Assembly: GCF_900111035.1 (NCBI RefSeq)
Contig: NZ_FOFU01000012.1
Coordinates: 1-64,000, forward strand
From: Treponema bryantii
GTDB taxonomy: Bacteria; Spirochaetota; Spirochaetia; Treponematales; Treponemataceae
Direction: 5' to 3'
Length of the DNA: 64,000 bases
Made by a program: the position numbers and the translations under genes. Below are positions 35,739-46,095 of this stretch, piece after piece (within the stretch, counting starts at the first letter, position 1; the number at the start of each line of letters is the position of its first letter). The notes beneath the pieces were generated by a model. The model was not told the DNA's origin. It worked only from the letters and a program-made list of their open reading frames with translations, and did no database searches.

Positions 35739-37466
35739 ATGAGTTTTACAATTGACGGAAAAAAATATGCTGCAATGTACGGACCTACAACCGGGGACAA
35801 AATCCGTCTTGCGGATACAAATCTCATAATTCAGGTAGAAAAGGATTTTACTGTATACGGCGACGAAGCAAAATTCGGCGGCGGTAAAACTCTTCGCGAT
35901 GGAATGGGGCAGTCTGTAAATACAACAAGAGAAGACGGCGATCTTGATCTTGTAATTACAAACTGCATTATTCTAGACTATACCGGAATTTATAAAGCAG
36001 ACATAGGAATAAAAGATGGAAAAATAGCAGGAATCGGAAAAGCCGGTAACCCCGACACAATGGACGGAGTTACTCCGAGTATGACCGTAGGTGCAGCAAC
36101 TGAGGCTCTTGCAGGAGAGGGCCTCATTGTTACGGCCGGCGGAATAGATACTCACATTCACTTTATTTCTCCAGAGCAGGTAGGTACGGCACTTTGTTCT
36201 GGGGTTACAACGATGATTGGCGGGGGAACCGGCCCGGCTGATGGAACTAATGCCACTACCTGTACTCCGGGAAAGTGGAATCTTGAAATGATGATTAAGG
36301 CTGCAGAAGATTTTCCTATGAATATCGGCTACCTAGGAAAAGGAAATTGCTCTAATAAACAGCATCAGAGTGAACTTGTTGCTCAGATTAAAGCGGGTGC
36401 CTGCGGACTTAAGATTCATGAAGACTGGGGAACGACTCCTGCTGCAATTGACGCCGCTCTTACAATTGCAGATCAGTATGATGTTCAGGTTTGTATTCAC
36501 ACAGATACTTTGAATGAAGCGGGCTGTGTTGAAGATACGCTCAAGGCAATTAACGGCCGAACGATGCACACCTATCATACTGAAGGAGCGGGCGGTGGAC
36601 ACGCACCTGATATTTTGAAAGTTGCCGGCCATCCGAATATTATTCCGGCTTCTACAAACCCGACAATGCCGTTTACTGTAAATACTCTGGACGAGCATCT
36701 TGATATGCTGATGGTGTGTCATCACCTGGATAACAAGATTGAAGAGGATGTTGCATTTGCTGATTCACGTATCCGTCCGGAAACAATTGCGGCTGAAGAT
36801 GTACTTCATGATATGGGTGCGCTTAGTATTATGAGCAGCGACTCTCAGGCAATGGGACGTATCGGCGAAGTAATTACCCGCACCTGGCAGACAGCTCACA
36901 AGATGAAAGAGGAGCGCGGGGCTTTACCGGAAGATTCTGCAGAAAACGATAACTTCCGTGCAAAGCGTTATGTTTCTAAGTACACAATTAATCCTGCAAT
37001 TGCTCATGGTATTTCTGATTATGTTGGCTCTATTGAAAAAGGAAAGGTTGCAGATCTTGTTTTGTGGAATCCTGTTTTCTTTGGAGCAAAGCCTGATATG
37101 GTGATTAAGGGTGGGGCAATTATTCTTTCTAAGATGGGAGATTCAAATGCATCGATTCCAACCTGCCAGCCGATTTATTACAGAAATATGTTCGGCTATT
37201 ACGGAAAGGCAAAATATATGACCTGTCTTACTTTTATGTCGCAGGCAGCAATTGATGAAAAACTGCCGGAGAAACTTGGACTTCAGAAGATTTGCCTTCC
37301 GGTAAAGAACTGCCGCGGCATTGGTAAAAAAGATTTGAAGTTTAATGATGCGCTACCTGTGATTGATGTGGACCCGGAGAATTATCATGTTACGGCTGAT
37401 GGACTACCGATTGTTAGTAAGCCTGCGAAAGAACTGCCGTTAGCCCAAAGATATTTTATGTTCTAG
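35739..37466 (+). CDS. ureC: Urease subunit alpha (catalytic)
   Basis: 575 residues. It hydrolyses urea to ammonia and carbamate with two Ni ions. It carries [14 protein letters not shown] (Ni-binding His) near residue 135 and the carbamylated Lys in [12 protein letters not shown] near residue 217. [13 protein letters not shown] and [16 protein letters not shown] near residues 250-280, and the flap Cys in MLMVCHHLD near residue 327 are also present. All key residues are present, so it should be active. GGAGG precedes the ATG. Confidence 0.98.
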   Translation: MSFTIDGKKYAAMYGPTTGDKIRLADTNLIIQVEKDFTVYGDEAKFGGGKTLRDGMGQSVNTTREDGDLDLVITNCIILDYTGIYKADIGIKDGKIAGIGKAGNPDTMDGVTPSMTVGAATEALAGEGLIVTAGGIDTHIHFISPEQVGTALCSGVTTMIGGGTGPADGTNATTCTPGKWNLEMMIKAAEDFPMNIGYLGKGNCSNKQHQSELVAQIKAGACGLKIHEDWGTTPAAIDAALTIADQYDVQVCIHTDTLNEAGCVEDTLKAINGRTMHTYHTEGAGGGHAPDILKVAGHPNIIPASTNPTMPFTVNTLDEHLDMLMVCHHLDNKIEEDVAFADSRIRPETIAAEDVLHDMGALSIMSSDSQAMGRIGEVITRTWQTAHKMKEERGALPEDSAENDNFRAKRYVSKYTINPAIAHGISDYVGSIEKGKVADLVLWNPVFFGAKPDMVIKGGAIILSKMGDSNASIPTCQPIYYRNMFGYYGKAKYMTCLTFMSQAAIDEKLPEKLGLQKICLPVKNCRGIGKKDLKFNDALPVIDVDPENYHVTADGLPIVSKPAKELPLAQRYFMF

Positions 37467-37487
37467 AAAGGCAGGAAGGAAGACAAA

Positions 37488-38048
37488 ATGATTTATACAA
37501 AAATAATTGGAAAGCTCAGCGGTGCAGAGTTTAAGGATAAGCCTGTAGACTACGTTGATTTTGAGTGGCATGAAACTTACTCAAAGCTTCACAGAAAAAC
37601 TTCTCGGGATGGGCGCGATGTTGCTGTGAGCCTGGATGATTCAATTTTGAAAATTGGAATTAAGTCTGGTGATGTTTTTGGAGTTGATGAAGACGGCACT
37701 GTAATTGCAGCTGATGTTTTTGCGACAGATGTGCTTAGTGTAAAAATAGAAAATCCAGATTTCTTTTCAACTGCGAAAGTTGCTTACGAAATTGGAAACT
37801 GTCATGCGCCGCTTTTTGCAGGCAAAGGGGATAATGAACTTATCACAATTTTTAATGAGCCTATGCAAAAGCTTTTGGAAGACCTTCATGGAATAAAGCT
37901 TAAGGTTGAGAAGCGGAATGAAAAACTTGATTTCTCAAAACAGATTTCGTCGATTGTAGGCCACGGCCACGGTCATGCACATTCGTACGACCACGAGCAT
38001 TCTCATGAACATTCTCATGAACATGGTCACTCGCATGGCGAACATTGA
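37488..38048 (+). CDS. ureE: Urease accessory protein UreE (nickel chaperone)
   Basis: 186 residues. The N-terminal peptide-binding part (DYVDFEWHETYSKLHRKTSRDG) and the metal-binding domain with YEIGNCHAPLFAG are followed by a C-terminal tail made almost wholly of His, Gly, Ser, Glu (from HGHGHAHSYDHEH to the end). It is expected to bind several Ni ions. Its last 14 bases overlap the start of ureF. Confidence 0.93.
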   Translation: MIYTKIIGKLSGAEFKDKPVDYVDFEWHETYSKLHRKTSRDGRDVAVSLDDSILKIGIKSGDVFGVDEDGTVIAADVFATDVLSVKIENPDFFSTAKVAYEIGNCHAPLFAGKGDNELITIFNEPMQKLLEDLHGIKLKVEKRNEKLDFSKQISSIVGHGHGHAHSYDHEHSHEHSHEHGHSHGEH

Positions 38049-38718
38049 TTTTGAACTTTTGCAGCTAAATGACTCAACATTCCCCATTGGAGCTTACACG
38101 CTCTCGTGGGGGCTTGAGACTTTTGTTCAGCAGAAAATAATTTGTGACAGTCAGACGGCACTGTCTTATCTTGAGTCAGAAATTACTTCCAGCTTTTTGA
38201 GTAATGAACTTTTGCCGGTAAGACTTTCTTATGAGTATGCGGCGAAGGGGCAGCTGGATAAAGTTTTTGAGATTGATGAGATTTATAATGCTGCAAAAAA
38301 TGCGAAAGAAATCAGAGTTGGAAGTAAGAAGATTGCGGCGCGTTTTTTTAAGACGGTGAGTTTGTGGAAGAGTGGTGGGGAAGGCAAGCCAGAGGAGATG
38401 TTAGAGAAGCTTTCACGCCTGAGTCACTTTCCCGTGATTTACGGAGCTTACTGTGCTTTAAAAAAAATCCCCGTGGAAGACGCGCTCAAAACTTTTTTGT
38501 ACAGCCAGTTTTCTGCGCGCGTAACGACACTGGTTAAACTGATTCCACTTAGTCAAAATGAGGGACAGAAAATCCTTCATTCGCTTTTTGAGGATTTTGA
38601 CCAGATACTTTTGGATGTAGAAAAACTCGGAGAAGATGATTTATGCCGCTCGTGTCCATCAAGCGAAATCCGTGGAATGCAGCACGAGTATTTATACACA
38701 AGATTATATATGAGTTAG
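38035..38718 (+). CDS. ureF: Urease accessory protein UreF
   Basis: 227 residues from ATG 38035, whose product starts [32 protein letters not shown], the expected UreF opening. It acts with UreD and UreG in loading Ni into the apo-urease. The start lies inside the His-rich end of ureE, which suggests translational coupling. Confidence 0.93.
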   Translation: MANIDFELLQLNDSTFPIGAYTLSWGLETFVQQKIICDSQTALSYLESEITSSFLSNELLPVRLSYEYAAKGQLDKVFEIDEIYNAAKNAKEIRVGSKKIAARFFKTVSLWKSGGEGKPEEMLEKLSRLSHFPVIYGAYCALKKIPVEDALKTFLYSQFSARVTTLVKLIPLSQNEGQKILHSLFEDFDQILLDVEKLGEDDLCRSCPSSEIRGMQHEYLYTRLYMS

Positions 38719-38747
38719 ACCGACGTACGGTACTACGAGGAGTTCTT

Positions 38748-39359
38748 ATGCGTTTTACAAAAATTGGAGTGGCAGGTCCTGTTGGTTCTGGAAAGACTGC
38801 CCTTGTTGAGGCTTTGACCCGACGCCTTGCAGACAAATATTCTATTGGTGTAATTACAAATGATATTTATACAAAAGAGGATGCGGAGTTCCTGGCTGCA
38901 CATTCGGTTCTTCCAAAGGAAAGAATTGTGGGGGTAGAAACCGGAGGCTGTCCTCACACAGCAATCCGCGAAGATGCTTCAATGAATCTTGAAGCTGTTG
39001 ATGAACTTAAAGCCCTCTTCCCTGATATTGAACTCATGTTCATTGAAAGCGGCGGCGATAACCTTTCTGCAACTTTTTCACCAGAGCTTGTTGATGCAAC
39101 AATCTTTGTAATTGATGTTGCAGAAGGCGATAAGATTCCGCGAAAGGGCGGCCCTGGAATTATGAGAAGCAATCTTCTTGTAATCAATAAAATTGATCTG
39201 GCACCTATGGTTGGAGCAAGCCTTGAAGTTATGGCCCGCGATTCAAAAGAGATGCGTGGGGACAAGCCTTTTGTTTTTACAAATATCAGAAGCGGCGAAG
39301 GAATTGATGATGTAATTGCGTTCCTCGACAAGTACGTGTTTTTTACAGACTTGCAGTAG
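38748..39359 (+). CDS. ureG: Urease accessory GTPase UreG
   Basis: 203 residues from ATG 38748 (ACGAGGAG upstream). The P-loop [14 protein letters not shown] is near residue 10. [19 protein letters not shown] near residue 65 holds the metal-binding CPH motif, and INKIDLAP is the G4 motif. It drives Ni insertion by GTP hydrolysis. An upstream in-frame start overlaps ureF and is rejected. Confidence 0.96.
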   Translation: MRFTKIGVAGPVGSGKTALVEALTRRLADKYSIGVITNDIYTKEDAEFLAAHSVLPKERIVGVETGGCPHTAIREDASMNLEAVDELKALFPDIELMFIESGGDNLSATFSPELVDATIFVIDVAEGDKIPRKGGPGIMRSNLLVINKIDLAPMVGASLEVMARDSKEMRGDKPFVFTNIRSGEGIDDVIAFLDKYVFFTDLQ

Positions 39360-39377
39360 ACTGTCGCCACACAGCTT

Positions 39378-40229
39378 ATGAATCAGTTTGCTCATGTTTC
39401 CAGATTTGAAATTACTGCCTCGCGCGCAGTTTCTGGGAAAACTTTTATTGAAGACAGTTTTTTTACCTCACCTTTTAAAATCATGAAGCCCTTTGCTCAG
39501 GATGATGGCAGCATCGCAGTCTTTCTTCAAAGTGCAAGCCCGGGAATTCTTGCAGATGATACTCAGATTCACAAAATAAAAGTGAACAGGCGAGCAGGGG
39601 TAGAAATCAGAAGTCAGTCTTTTGAAAAGATTTTTAAGATGGATGAAGGAAAATCTGCTGAGAGGAAAATTACAGCAGAGGTGGCAGAAGATGCAGCGTT
39701 GATTTACAGACCTCTTCCGTGCATTCCTTTTTCTCAAAGTAATTTTTCTTCAAGTACAGAAATCCTTCTTGCCGAAAACTCGCGCCTTATTTATGAAGAC
39801 TGTATCTGTGCAGGTCGCGTTGCCCATGGAGAAGTTTATGATTTTACGCGTTATAAGAATCTCGTAAAAATTTACCGTGAAGGGCACCTTGTTTACCGCG
39901 ATAATCTTTTCCTTGAAGGAAGTGATGGTCAGACTCACCCGGAACGCAAAGTTCTGCTTCAAGGAAAAACAATGTTTGCAAATTACACACATTGTGGCGG
40001 TATGCTGATATTCGGTTATTCAAAAATTACTGACATCAAAAAACTTCGTGCAACACTTGGCCTTGATGAAAAACTTTTATATACCGAAGAAAAAATGAAG
40101 TCAGATAATCAGAAAATCCAGATAGAAGTTAGTGAAAATGATTATGGTGATTTTATTATCAGATGCCTTTCGGATAGCGCAGAAAAAATTCAGAACCTGT
40201 TTGAACTTGTAAGAAATAGTTTAAGATAA
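39378..40229 (+). CDS. ureD: Urease accessory protein UreD/UreH
   Basis: 283 residues. It shows the UreD features KMDEGKSAERKI near residue 90, PLPCIPFSQSNFSSSTEI near residue 118 and RVAHGEVYDFTRYKNLV near residue 155. It is the scaffold for urease maturation. It is last in the operon, followed by a large bidirectional terminator. There is no nickel transporter gene in the window. Confidence 0.88.
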   Translation: MNQFAHVSRFEITASRAVSGKTFIEDSFFTSPFKIMKPFAQDDGSIAVFLQSASPGILADDTQIHKIKVNRRAGVEIRSQSFEKIFKMDEGKSAERKITAEVAEDAALIYRPLPCIPFSQSNFSSSTEILLAENSRLIYEDCICAGRVAHGEVYDFTRYKNLVKIYREGHLVYRDNLFLEGSDGQTHPERKVLLQGKTMFANYTHCGGMLIFGYSKITDIKKLRATLGLDEKLLYTEEKMKSDNQKIQIEVSENDYGDFIIRCLSDSAEKIQNLFELVRNSLR

Positions 40230-40260
40230 AAATCAGAATCAGGAAAATTAAAAAAAGAAA

Positions 40261-40322
40261 GCCGCGAAAGGTCGTTATATTTTTACTTTTTACGAGGAGG
40301 TTATTTCGACCTTCCGCGGCGG
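40261..40322. terminator. Bidirectional terminator between ureD and urtE
   Basis: GCCGCGAAAGGTCG and CGACCTTCCGCGGC form a long stem between converging operons. No hexaloop hairpin overlaps it, so it serves as a negative control. Confidence 0.75.
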
Positions 40323-40341
40323 AGTGTACATTTTAATTGTA

Positions 40342-41037
40342 TCAGCCAATGGACATTTTAGACTGGATAAGCGCTGAGTTTGCTTCTTTTGTAAGGCCGC
40401 TCAGTGTGATGGAACCTTTGTCCATAACGTAATAGATGTCGCTTACATCCAGTACAAAATCAAGATACTGCTCAACAATCAGAATTGTAATTCCAAGTTC
40501 ACGGTTTACTCTCTGAATTGAAGTTGCAATGTCTTCAATGATTGACGGCTGAATACCTTCTGTCGGTTCGTCGAGAATCAACAGTTTTGGATGCGAAACC
40601 AAAGCGCGGGCAATTGCAAGCTGCTGCTGCTGACCACCACTCAGGTTTCCGCCCTTTCTTTTCAGAAAGTCTTTTATGATTGGAAAGAGTTCAAAAATCT
40701 CTTCACCGATTTTTCCCTTTCCACCTTTTACTTCCAGACCAAGCTCAAGATTTTCTTCAACCGTAAGCTGAGGAAAAATTTCACGCCCCTGAGGAACATA
40801 CCCGATTCCGAGTTCTGCTCTCTCGTATGTTTTTTTATTTATGATTTCCTTGTCATCAAAAAGAATACTTCCGCCCGTTGTTTTTACCATGCCCATAATA
40901 CTTTTGAGCGTAGTGCTTTTTCCAACACCGTTACGACCAATCAGGCAGGCAACCTTTCCGTTTGGAACAGACAGACTGAGGTCAGGAATTATATTACTTT
41001 CGCCGTACCACGAACTAAGATTTTTAATTTCAAGCAT
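40342..41037 (-). CDS. urtE: Urea ABC transporter ATPase UrtE
   Basis: 231 residues. Walker A is GRNGVGKST near residue 35, the signature LSGGQQQQ near 135 and Walker B LLILDEPTEG. The LivF-like C-terminus YLDFVLDVSDIYYVMDKG fits UrtE. Its ATG overlaps the end of urtD by eight bases. It is last in urtABCDE. Confidence 0.93.
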   Translation of the reverse strand: MLEIKNLSSWYGESNIIPDLSLSVPNGKVACLIGRNGVGKSTTLKSIMGMVKTTGGSILFDDKEIINKKTYERAELGIGYVPQGREIFPQLTVEENLELGLEVKGGKGKIGEEIFELFPIIKDFLKRKGGNLSGGQQQQLAIARALVSHPKLLILDEPTEGIQPSIIEDIATSIQRVNRELGITILIVEQYLDFVLDVSDIYYVMDKGSITLSGLTKEANSALIQSKMSIG

Positions 41038-41878
41038 CTTTCTTTAATTCTCCTTCAGATGAGTCTACGGTTCCGCTCTTATGGAACTTACCGCGGCCAA
41101 GATAAACGGCGCGGACCTTTTCATCTGCAAGCGCATCTTCTGCAGTTCCTTCAACAAGAATCTTACCTTCGTGCATTACGGTAACTCTGTCGGCTACTGC
41201 GCGCACAAATTCCATATCATGCTCAACAACGACAACTGCATATTTTTCAGAAATCTTTCTGATGAGCTGTCCGGTTTTTAGAGTTTCTTCCTTTCCCATT
41301 CCGGCAACAGGCTCATCAAGCAAAAGTACAACCGGTTCCTGCACCAAAAGCATTCCGATTTCCAGCCACTGTTTTTGCCCATGTGAAAGCGACGAAGCCT
41401 TTTCATTTTTTTTATCTGATAAGCTGATGAAGTCCAGAATATTTTCTATCTGCTCTTTCTGCTTATCTGAAATCTTAAAAAACAACGAACCCCACACGCT
41501 TTTGCTGCCCTTCAAGGAAATCTCCATATTTTCCCAGACCGTAAGGCTTGTGAAAACTGAGGGTGCCTGGAACTTACGGCCAATTCCCTCGGAAACAATT
41601 TCTGATTCGCTGAGTTTTGTAAGATCCATATTTACATATTTTCGAATACCGAGGTCCTTACCGCCGTGATAAATAATTTTTCCTTTTGAAGGGCGGGTTT
41701 TACCACAGATGATATCTAGCAGAGTAGTTTTTCCAGCACCGTTCGGACCGATAAAAAAATGCACCTTATGCGGCATGATTTTTGTAGTTACATCTGTGAG
41801 AGCCTTAAAACCTTCGAAGCTTACAGAAATATTATCAATTTCAATTACAGGAGTTACGTTGATATTTACTTCACTCAT
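41030..41878 (-). CDS. urtD: Urea ABC transporter ATPase UrtD
   Basis: 282 residues. Walker A is GPNGAGKTTLLDIICGKT near residue 42, the signature LSHGQKQW (typical UrtD/LivG variation) and Walker B VVLLLDEPVAGMG. GRKFQAPSVFTSLTVWENMEIS is a UrtD hallmark. The C-terminal Ser/Glu/Lys tail is short. It overlaps urtC by four bases. Confidence 0.93.
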   Translation of the reverse strand: MSEVNINVTPVIEIDNISVSFEGFKALTDVTTKIMPHKVHFFIGPNGAGKTTLLDIICGKTRPSKGKIIYHGGKDLGIRKYVNMDLTKLSESEIVSEGIGRKFQAPSVFTSLTVWENMEISLKGSKSVWGSLFFKISDKQKEQIENILDFISLSDKKNEKASSLSHGQKQWLEIGMLLVQEPVVLLLDEPVAGMGKEETLKTGQLIRKISEKYAVVVVEHDMEFVRAVADRVTVMHEGKILVEGTAEDALADEKVRAVYLGRGKFHKSGTVDSSEGELKKDA

Positions 41879-43026
41879 ACTTGAGCCTCCTTTGGTGTTG
41901 CTTCAGTTTTTGCAGCTTTTGCTTTTTTGATTAGCAAAGTGATTTTACTTACTGCGTCTGTGAAAACTCCGGTGAGTCCTCTTGGCAGGAATAAAACTAC
42001 AAGTACAAAAATTGCGCCGATAAAGTATGACCAGATTTCCGGGAAGTTTTCGCTTATCAAAGTTTTTGTTGTGTTTACAATGAAGGCACCAACTACGGCT
42101 CCTATCAAAGTTCCACGACCACCAACGGCAACCCAGATTGCCATATCAATTGAGTTTGAAATGCTCATTTCTGATGGAGAGATGATTCCACTGAATGGTA
42201 CGAAAAGCGCGCCAGCAATTCCTGTAAAGAGAGCACTTAAAACGTACACGAAGGTTTTGTAAGTTGCGGTCTGGTAGCCGGAGAATCGGGCGCGGTTTTC
42301 GCCGTCGCGGATTGCTACGAGAACTCGGCCACACTTTGTTTTCATGATTTTTGTGAAAACAAAATAGGTGAGTACAAGGAAGGCGAGGGCAACGTAGTAC
42401 CACATGTATTTAGCGCTCTTTCCGGCGATTGGCAGGCCGAAGAGTGTAGAGAACTCGGTGATTCCGTTTGTACCGCCAGTGTATGGTTGAAGGCCGATAA
42501 ACAGTGTTACAAAAACCAGAGCTAATGCCTGTGACAGAATTGAAAAGTAAACGCCCTTAATTCTGTTCATAAAGGTCAAAAGACCAAGTACAAAAGCAAG
42601 CACTGATGGTACAAGAATAATCATCAAAACTGCTTCTGGTGCTGTTTTATAAAATTCCCAGAACCAGGGAAGGGTTGTTCGGCCGCTCCAGCTCATAAAG
42701 TCCGGGAGCTTTCCGTGGCTTGCAACAAGCTTAAGGTACATTCCCATTCCGTAACCGCCGAGTCCGAAAAATACTCCGTGGCCAAGGCTTAAGATTCCGG
42801 TATATCCCCAGATTAAATCTATGCTCAAAGCAACAATTGCATAGGTAATAAACTTACCTACCAGGCTTACTCTGAACGGTGAAAGGAAAAGCGGAAGTAA
42901 AGCAATTATCAAAACTACAATTGCAAAAGCCAGATTTTTTTTCTTTGCATTTAATCCGTCAATTGTAGGTGCATTGCCAAAAGAGGCTGATGTAAAAAGT
43001 TGTGATATTTTTGTGTTTATTCTCAT
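41875..43026 (-). CDS. urtC: Urea ABC transporter permease UrtC
   Basis: 383 residues from ATG 43026, chosen because AAGGAGG lies six bases before it. About ten membrane helices are present; the LivM-like region is IWGYTGILSLGHGVFFGLGGYGMGMYL near residue 85, then GGTNGITEF and GRVLVAIRDGENRARFSGY. It forms the urea channel with UrtB. The C-terminus ends in a Lys/Ala-rich tail. Confidence 0.93.
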   Translation of the reverse strand: MRINTKISQLFTSASFGNAPTIDGLNAKKKNLAFAIVVLIIALLPLFLSPFRVSLVGKFITYAIVALSIDLIWGYTGILSLGHGVFFGLGGYGMGMYLKLVASHGKLPDFMSWSGRTTLPWFWEFYKTAPEAVLMIILVPSVLAFVLGLLTFMNRIKGVYFSILSQALALVFVTLFIGLQPYTGGTNGITEFSTLFGLPIAGKSAKYMWYYVALAFLVLTYFVFTKIMKTKCGRVLVAIRDGENRARFSGYQTATYKTFVYVLSALFTGIAGALFVPFSGIISPSEMSISNSIDMAIWVAVGGRGTLIGAVVGAFIVNTTKTLISENFPEIWSYFIGAIFVLVVLFLPRGLTGVFTDAVSKITLLIKKAKAAKTEATPKEAQV

Positions 43027-43036
43027 TTGAGCCTCC

Positions 43037-43942
43037 TTACTCATCAAGTGCGCGTGAGTGAATTGTGAACAGTCCCTGCGGCTTTTTCTGCAGGAAGAGA
43101 ATTACAAGAATCAGAACGATTGCCTTTGCAATGTTTGCTGAAGTTCCAAACTGAATTATTGCATTACTCATTCCGATTAAAAGCGCTCCGGCAATTGCTC
43201 CGGAAAGTCTTCCGACACCGCCAAGAACAACGACCATAAATGTATCGATGATGTAGTTCTGGCCGAGAGAAGGACCGACTGAACCAAGCAGACACAAAGC
43301 ACAGCCTGCAACTCCGGCTAATCCTGAACCGATTGCAAAAGTGAAAGTGTCTATGCGGTTTGTTTTGATTCCAAGACACTGAGCCATTGCGCGGTTCTGC
43401 ATTGTTGCGCGAACTTTTTTTCCGTATGAAGTTTTGTACATCAGAAGGTACATGAAAACCAGACACAGAATTACAAGTAAGATTATGAAAAGTCGTTTGT
43501 AGGTCATGGCAACACCTGCGATTTCGAAGTTGCCGTTGAGTACAGACGGAGAGCTGACGTTCACATTAGGGGCACCGAAAATTGATCGGGCAAGCTGCTG
43601 TAAGAAAAGGCTGATTCCCCAGGTTGCGAGGAGGGAATCTGTTTCGCGTCCATAAAGGCGCTTGATAACAAGTCTTTCAAGAACACAGCCGAAAAGTGCT
43701 GCTGCTAAAAATGAAAATACAATTGCCACCGGATAATAAAAGTCGAATGCGGATTTAGGCAAGAAAGCGATGAAAAAATTTTGTACGAGGAATGTTGTGT
43801 ATGAGCCGATCATTATGAACTCGCCGTGAGCCATATTGATGACGCGCATCAGTCCGAACGTAACCGACAGACCTATTGCTGCCAGCAGTAAAATAGAACT
43901 GAGGCTGATTCCATTAAATAAAATTGTAAGAACTGTTTGCAT
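43037..43942 (-). CDS. urtB: Urea ABC transporter permease UrtB
   Basis: 301 residues, LivH-like, eight or nine membrane helices. FGLMRVINMAHGEFIMIGSY is near residue 30. The motif RATMQNRAMAQCLGIKTNRIDTFTFAIGSGLAGVAG near residue 185 is the usual UrtB cytoplasmic coupling loop. It is separated from urtA by a large repeat cluster. Confidence 0.93.
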   Translation of the reverse strand: MQTVLTILFNGISLSSILLLAAIGLSVTFGLMRVINMAHGEFIMIGSYTTFLVQNFFIAFLPKSAFDFYYPVAIVFSFLAAALFGCVLERLVIKRLYGRETDSLLATWGISLFLQQLARSIFGAPNVNVSSPSVLNGNFEIAGVAMTYKRLFIILLVILCLVFMYLLMYKTSYGKKVRATMQNRAMAQCLGIKTNRIDTFTFAIGSGLAGVAGCALCLLGSVGPSLGQNYIIDTFMVVVLGGVGRLSGAIAGALLIGMSNAIIQFGTSANIAKAIVLILVILFLQKKPQGLFTIHSRALDE

Positions 43943-43957
43943 AAAAATTGTCCTTAA

Positions 43958-44090
43958 TTATTTGAGGGGACAGACGGGCATAGCCCGTCTGTGCGCATTT
44001 TGTAGGAGAATCCTAAACCGACCCGCTGCCGCAGCTCGGTTTTTAACGGATTTCCTATAAGAGAGGGGGGGACCTTCCCCCTCCTATATC
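43958..44090. repeat. GC-rich palindromic repeat cluster between urtA and urtB
   Basis: Hairpins GACGGGCATAGCCCGTC, AGGAGAATCCT and GGGGGGACCTTCCCCC follow one another. The last resembles the GGGGGAGACTTCCCCC part of the shared repeat family. It abuts the urtA stop codon. It may lower urtBCDE expression relative to the binding protein or protect the urtA message 3' end. Confidence 0.65.
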
Positions 44091-45287
44091 CTACAAACCT
44101 TTTGCCCAGTCATATGTTGAAAGATATGGATCCGGCTTAACGGCACCGCTTGTTGCCCAAACTTCATCAATCAAACCTGTTTCATTAATCTTTCCGATTC
44201 TTACAGGCTTGTAGATGTGCTGGTTGTCTCCGTCGAGAGTTACTGTCCCTTCTGGAGCGGCAAAACTAAGTCCCTTTGCAGCAGCCTTAACTTTTTCTAC
44301 GTCGAACGAACCTGCCTTTTCACAAGCCATTGCCCAGAGGTAAACTCCGATATAACCTGCTTCGATAGGATCGTCTGTTACACGCTTTTCACCATAAGCC
44401 TTTTTGTAAGCTGCAACGAATGCGCTGTTTTCTGGTGTTTCTGTTGTCTGGTAGTAGTTCCATGCAACGTAGTGTCCCTTAAGGTTTTCAATTCCAACAC
44501 CGCCAACTTCCTCTTCTGCAATTGAGAAGCTCATTACAGGAATTGTTGAAGCTGTAATTCCGGCATCTGTAAGCTGCTTGAAGAATGCAACGTTTGAGTC
44601 ACCGTTAAGGGTGTTGATGATACAGTCTGGTTTTGCTGCCTTAATTTTTGATACGATTGTTGCAAAGTCTGTGTGTCCCATTGGAGTATACTCTTCGCCG
44701 GCAACTGTACCGCCAAGGTAGTCGAGCTGAGCTTTGATGATTTTGTTTGCAGTTCTAGGGAATACGTAATCGCTTCCTACAAGGAATATCTTTTTACCAA
44801 ACTTTTCTGTACAGAAATCTACGGCTGGAACTGCCTGCTGGTTTGGAGCTGCACCCATGTACATGATGTTAGGGCTCATTTCCATACCTTCGTACTGAAC
44901 AGGGTACCAGAGCAAAGCTCCTGTTTCTTCTACAACTGGTTTTACAGCCTTTCGTGATGCACTTGTCCAGCAGCCAAAAATTGTTGCAACTTTATCGCTC
45001 TGAATAAGCTTTCTTGCACGTTCTGCAAAAATCTGAGGTTCAGAAGCACCGTCTTCCTGAACTACTTCAATCTGCTTTCCAAGAACACCGCCTTTCGCAT
45101 TAATTTCATTTATAGCAAGGAGTTCTGCGTCTCTTACTGATGTTTCAGAGATGGCCATTGTACCGCTCAATGAATGAAGAATTCCAACTTTTACTGTTTT
45201 ACCTCCATCTTTCTTTGCACAAGACGTAAGAAGTGATGCGCTTAAAAGTGCAACTGCTGCACCAACAAATAAATTTACCTTTTTCAT
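44091..45287 (-). CDS. urtA: Urea ABC transporter substrate-binding lipoprotein UrtA
   Basis: 398 residues from ATG 45287 (GGAGG upstream). Lipobox LTSC with Cys23. The mature part reads [36 protein letters not shown], the standard UrtA/FmdD opening, then [18 protein letters not shown] and [26 protein letters not shown]. It captures urea outside the membrane for the UrtBCDE importer. Together with urease this gives urea-derived ammonia. Confidence 0.95.
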   Translation of the reverse strand: MKKVNLFVGAAVALLSASLLTSCAKKDGGKTVKVGILHSLSGTMAISETSVRDAELLAINEINAKGGVLGKQIEVVQEDGASEPQIFAERARKLIQSDKVATIFGCWTSASRKAVKPVVEETGALLWYPVQYEGMEMSPNIMYMGAAPNQQAVPAVDFCTEKFGKKIFLVGSDYVFPRTANKIIKAQLDYLGGTVAGEEYTPMGHTDFATIVSKIKAAKPDCIINTLNGDSNVAFFKQLTDAGITASTIPVMSFSIAEEEVGGVGIENLKGHYVAWNYYQTTETPENSAFVAAYKKAYGEKRVTDDPIEAGYIGVYLWAMACEKAGSFDVEKVKAAAKGLSFAAPEGTVTLDGDNQHIYKPVRIGKINETGLIDEVWATSGAVKPDPYLSTYDWAKGL

Positions 45288-45334
45288 AGTAATTGCCTCC
45301 AACAAAATAAAAAAAATAATTTATGATTTTTAAT

Positions 45335-45390
45335 TAAAAAGGCGTCTGTTCTCTTTGCCAGCATAAGAAAACAGACGCCTTTGTCTTTTT
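45335..45390 (-). promoter_or_regulatory. urtA leader: hexaloop hairpin and terminator
   Basis: Minus strand: hairpin AGAC-AAAGGC-GTCT (45373-45386) overlaps terminator GGCGTCTGTT ... AACAGACGCC plus T-rich end (to about 45335). The promoter is weak (TATAGA near 45410), so it may be an attenuator between the preceding two small genes and urtA. Confidence 0.7.
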
Positions 45391-45426
45391 TAAATTTTCA
45401 GTCTATATATTTTATAAAATATCTGA

Positions 45427-45705
45427 TTAAGCAGGTTTTCGTTTTTGCAACAAGCTATGTGCAGCAAATACCAGAAGACCACTAATTAAAATTATGGCTC
45501 CAAGAATTGTGTCTTCAATACTCAAATCAAAAAAGCCTTCTCCGCCAAGTACCGAAGCAACTCCGTCTATGCTCCACATCAGGCTTGCAGCCCAGAACAT
45601 AAGCATTGCCATAAATACACTTTTGTTTACATTTCCCTTTTTCTTATTCACAAAAAATGAAGCTGTAAAAACGATTGCAGTAATAGCTGTCATTATTAAA
45701 CACAT
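45427..45705 (-). CDS. Small membrane protein of unknown function (second of a pair)
   Basis: 92 residues, three predicted membrane helices (MTAITAIVFTASFFV; FMAMLMFWAASLMWSIDGVAS; ILGAIILISGLLVFAAHSLL). The central part, SLMWSIDGVASVLGGEGFFDLSIEDT, is polar between helices. Its ATG overlaps the stop of the upstream gene by one base, so the pair is made together. I do not recognise it. Its position ahead of urtA and its leader type suggest a role in nitrogen uptake. Confidence 0.7.
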   Translation of the reverse strand: MCLIMTAITAIVFTASFFVNKKKGNVNKSVFMAMLMFWAASLMWSIDGVASVLGGEGFFDLSIEDTILGAIILISGLLVFAAHSLLQKRKPA

Positions 45706-46064
45706 CAGAAGGCCCCCTTTAATTGAGGTTTCTGTGATTTTGTTTTTATGAAATATGAGGCCACTTCTGCAATGGCCCAGACAACAGTAACTATTGCTGC
45801 CATGGAAACTCCAACTGTTGACATTTCATGAAGCATCTCCGGAATATCTTCCGGATTTTTCATTGCTGTAAGAAATGGTGGATAAAGAACTACTTCTCCA
45901 TGATAAATATGTTCAATAGCCAGAAGAAAACTTCCCCCGTAAAGCATATTATTAAGATGATCAAGTTTTGCTTTTATTACAGAATCTGCATTTTTCTTAA
46001 ATGCGATTTTTTTAGCGACAGAAAGAATTATTCCTTCGGCCAGTGGAATTGTAAAACATGCCAT
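45705..46064 (-). CDS. Small membrane protein of unknown function (first of a pair)
   Basis: 119 residues with three helices: near 1-18, FLLAIEHIYHGEVVLYPPFLTA near 48-68 and VGVSMAAIVTVVWAIAEVASYF near 86-107. The run EHIYHGEVV inside or next to a helix has two His and a Glu that could bind metal or carry protons. GAGGAGG precedes the ATG. Its leader is a full hexaloop-terminator module, which places it in the nitrogen regulon. The function is unknown. Confidence 0.72.
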   Translation of the reverse strand: MACFTIPLAEGIILSVAKKIAFKKNADSVIKAKLDHLNNMLYGGSFLLAIEHIYHGEVVLYPPFLTAMKNPEDIPEMLHEMSTVGVSMAAIVTVVWAIAEVASYFIKTKSQKPQLKGAF

Positions 46065-46095
46065 GAGTTTATACCTCCTCGTATAGCTTCATGTC

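Noticed and set aside
37975-38034. Longer UreF start inside the UreE His-rich tail
   Set aside because: The extension would be His/Met-rich translation of the other frame; the conserved UreF N-terminus begins at 38035.
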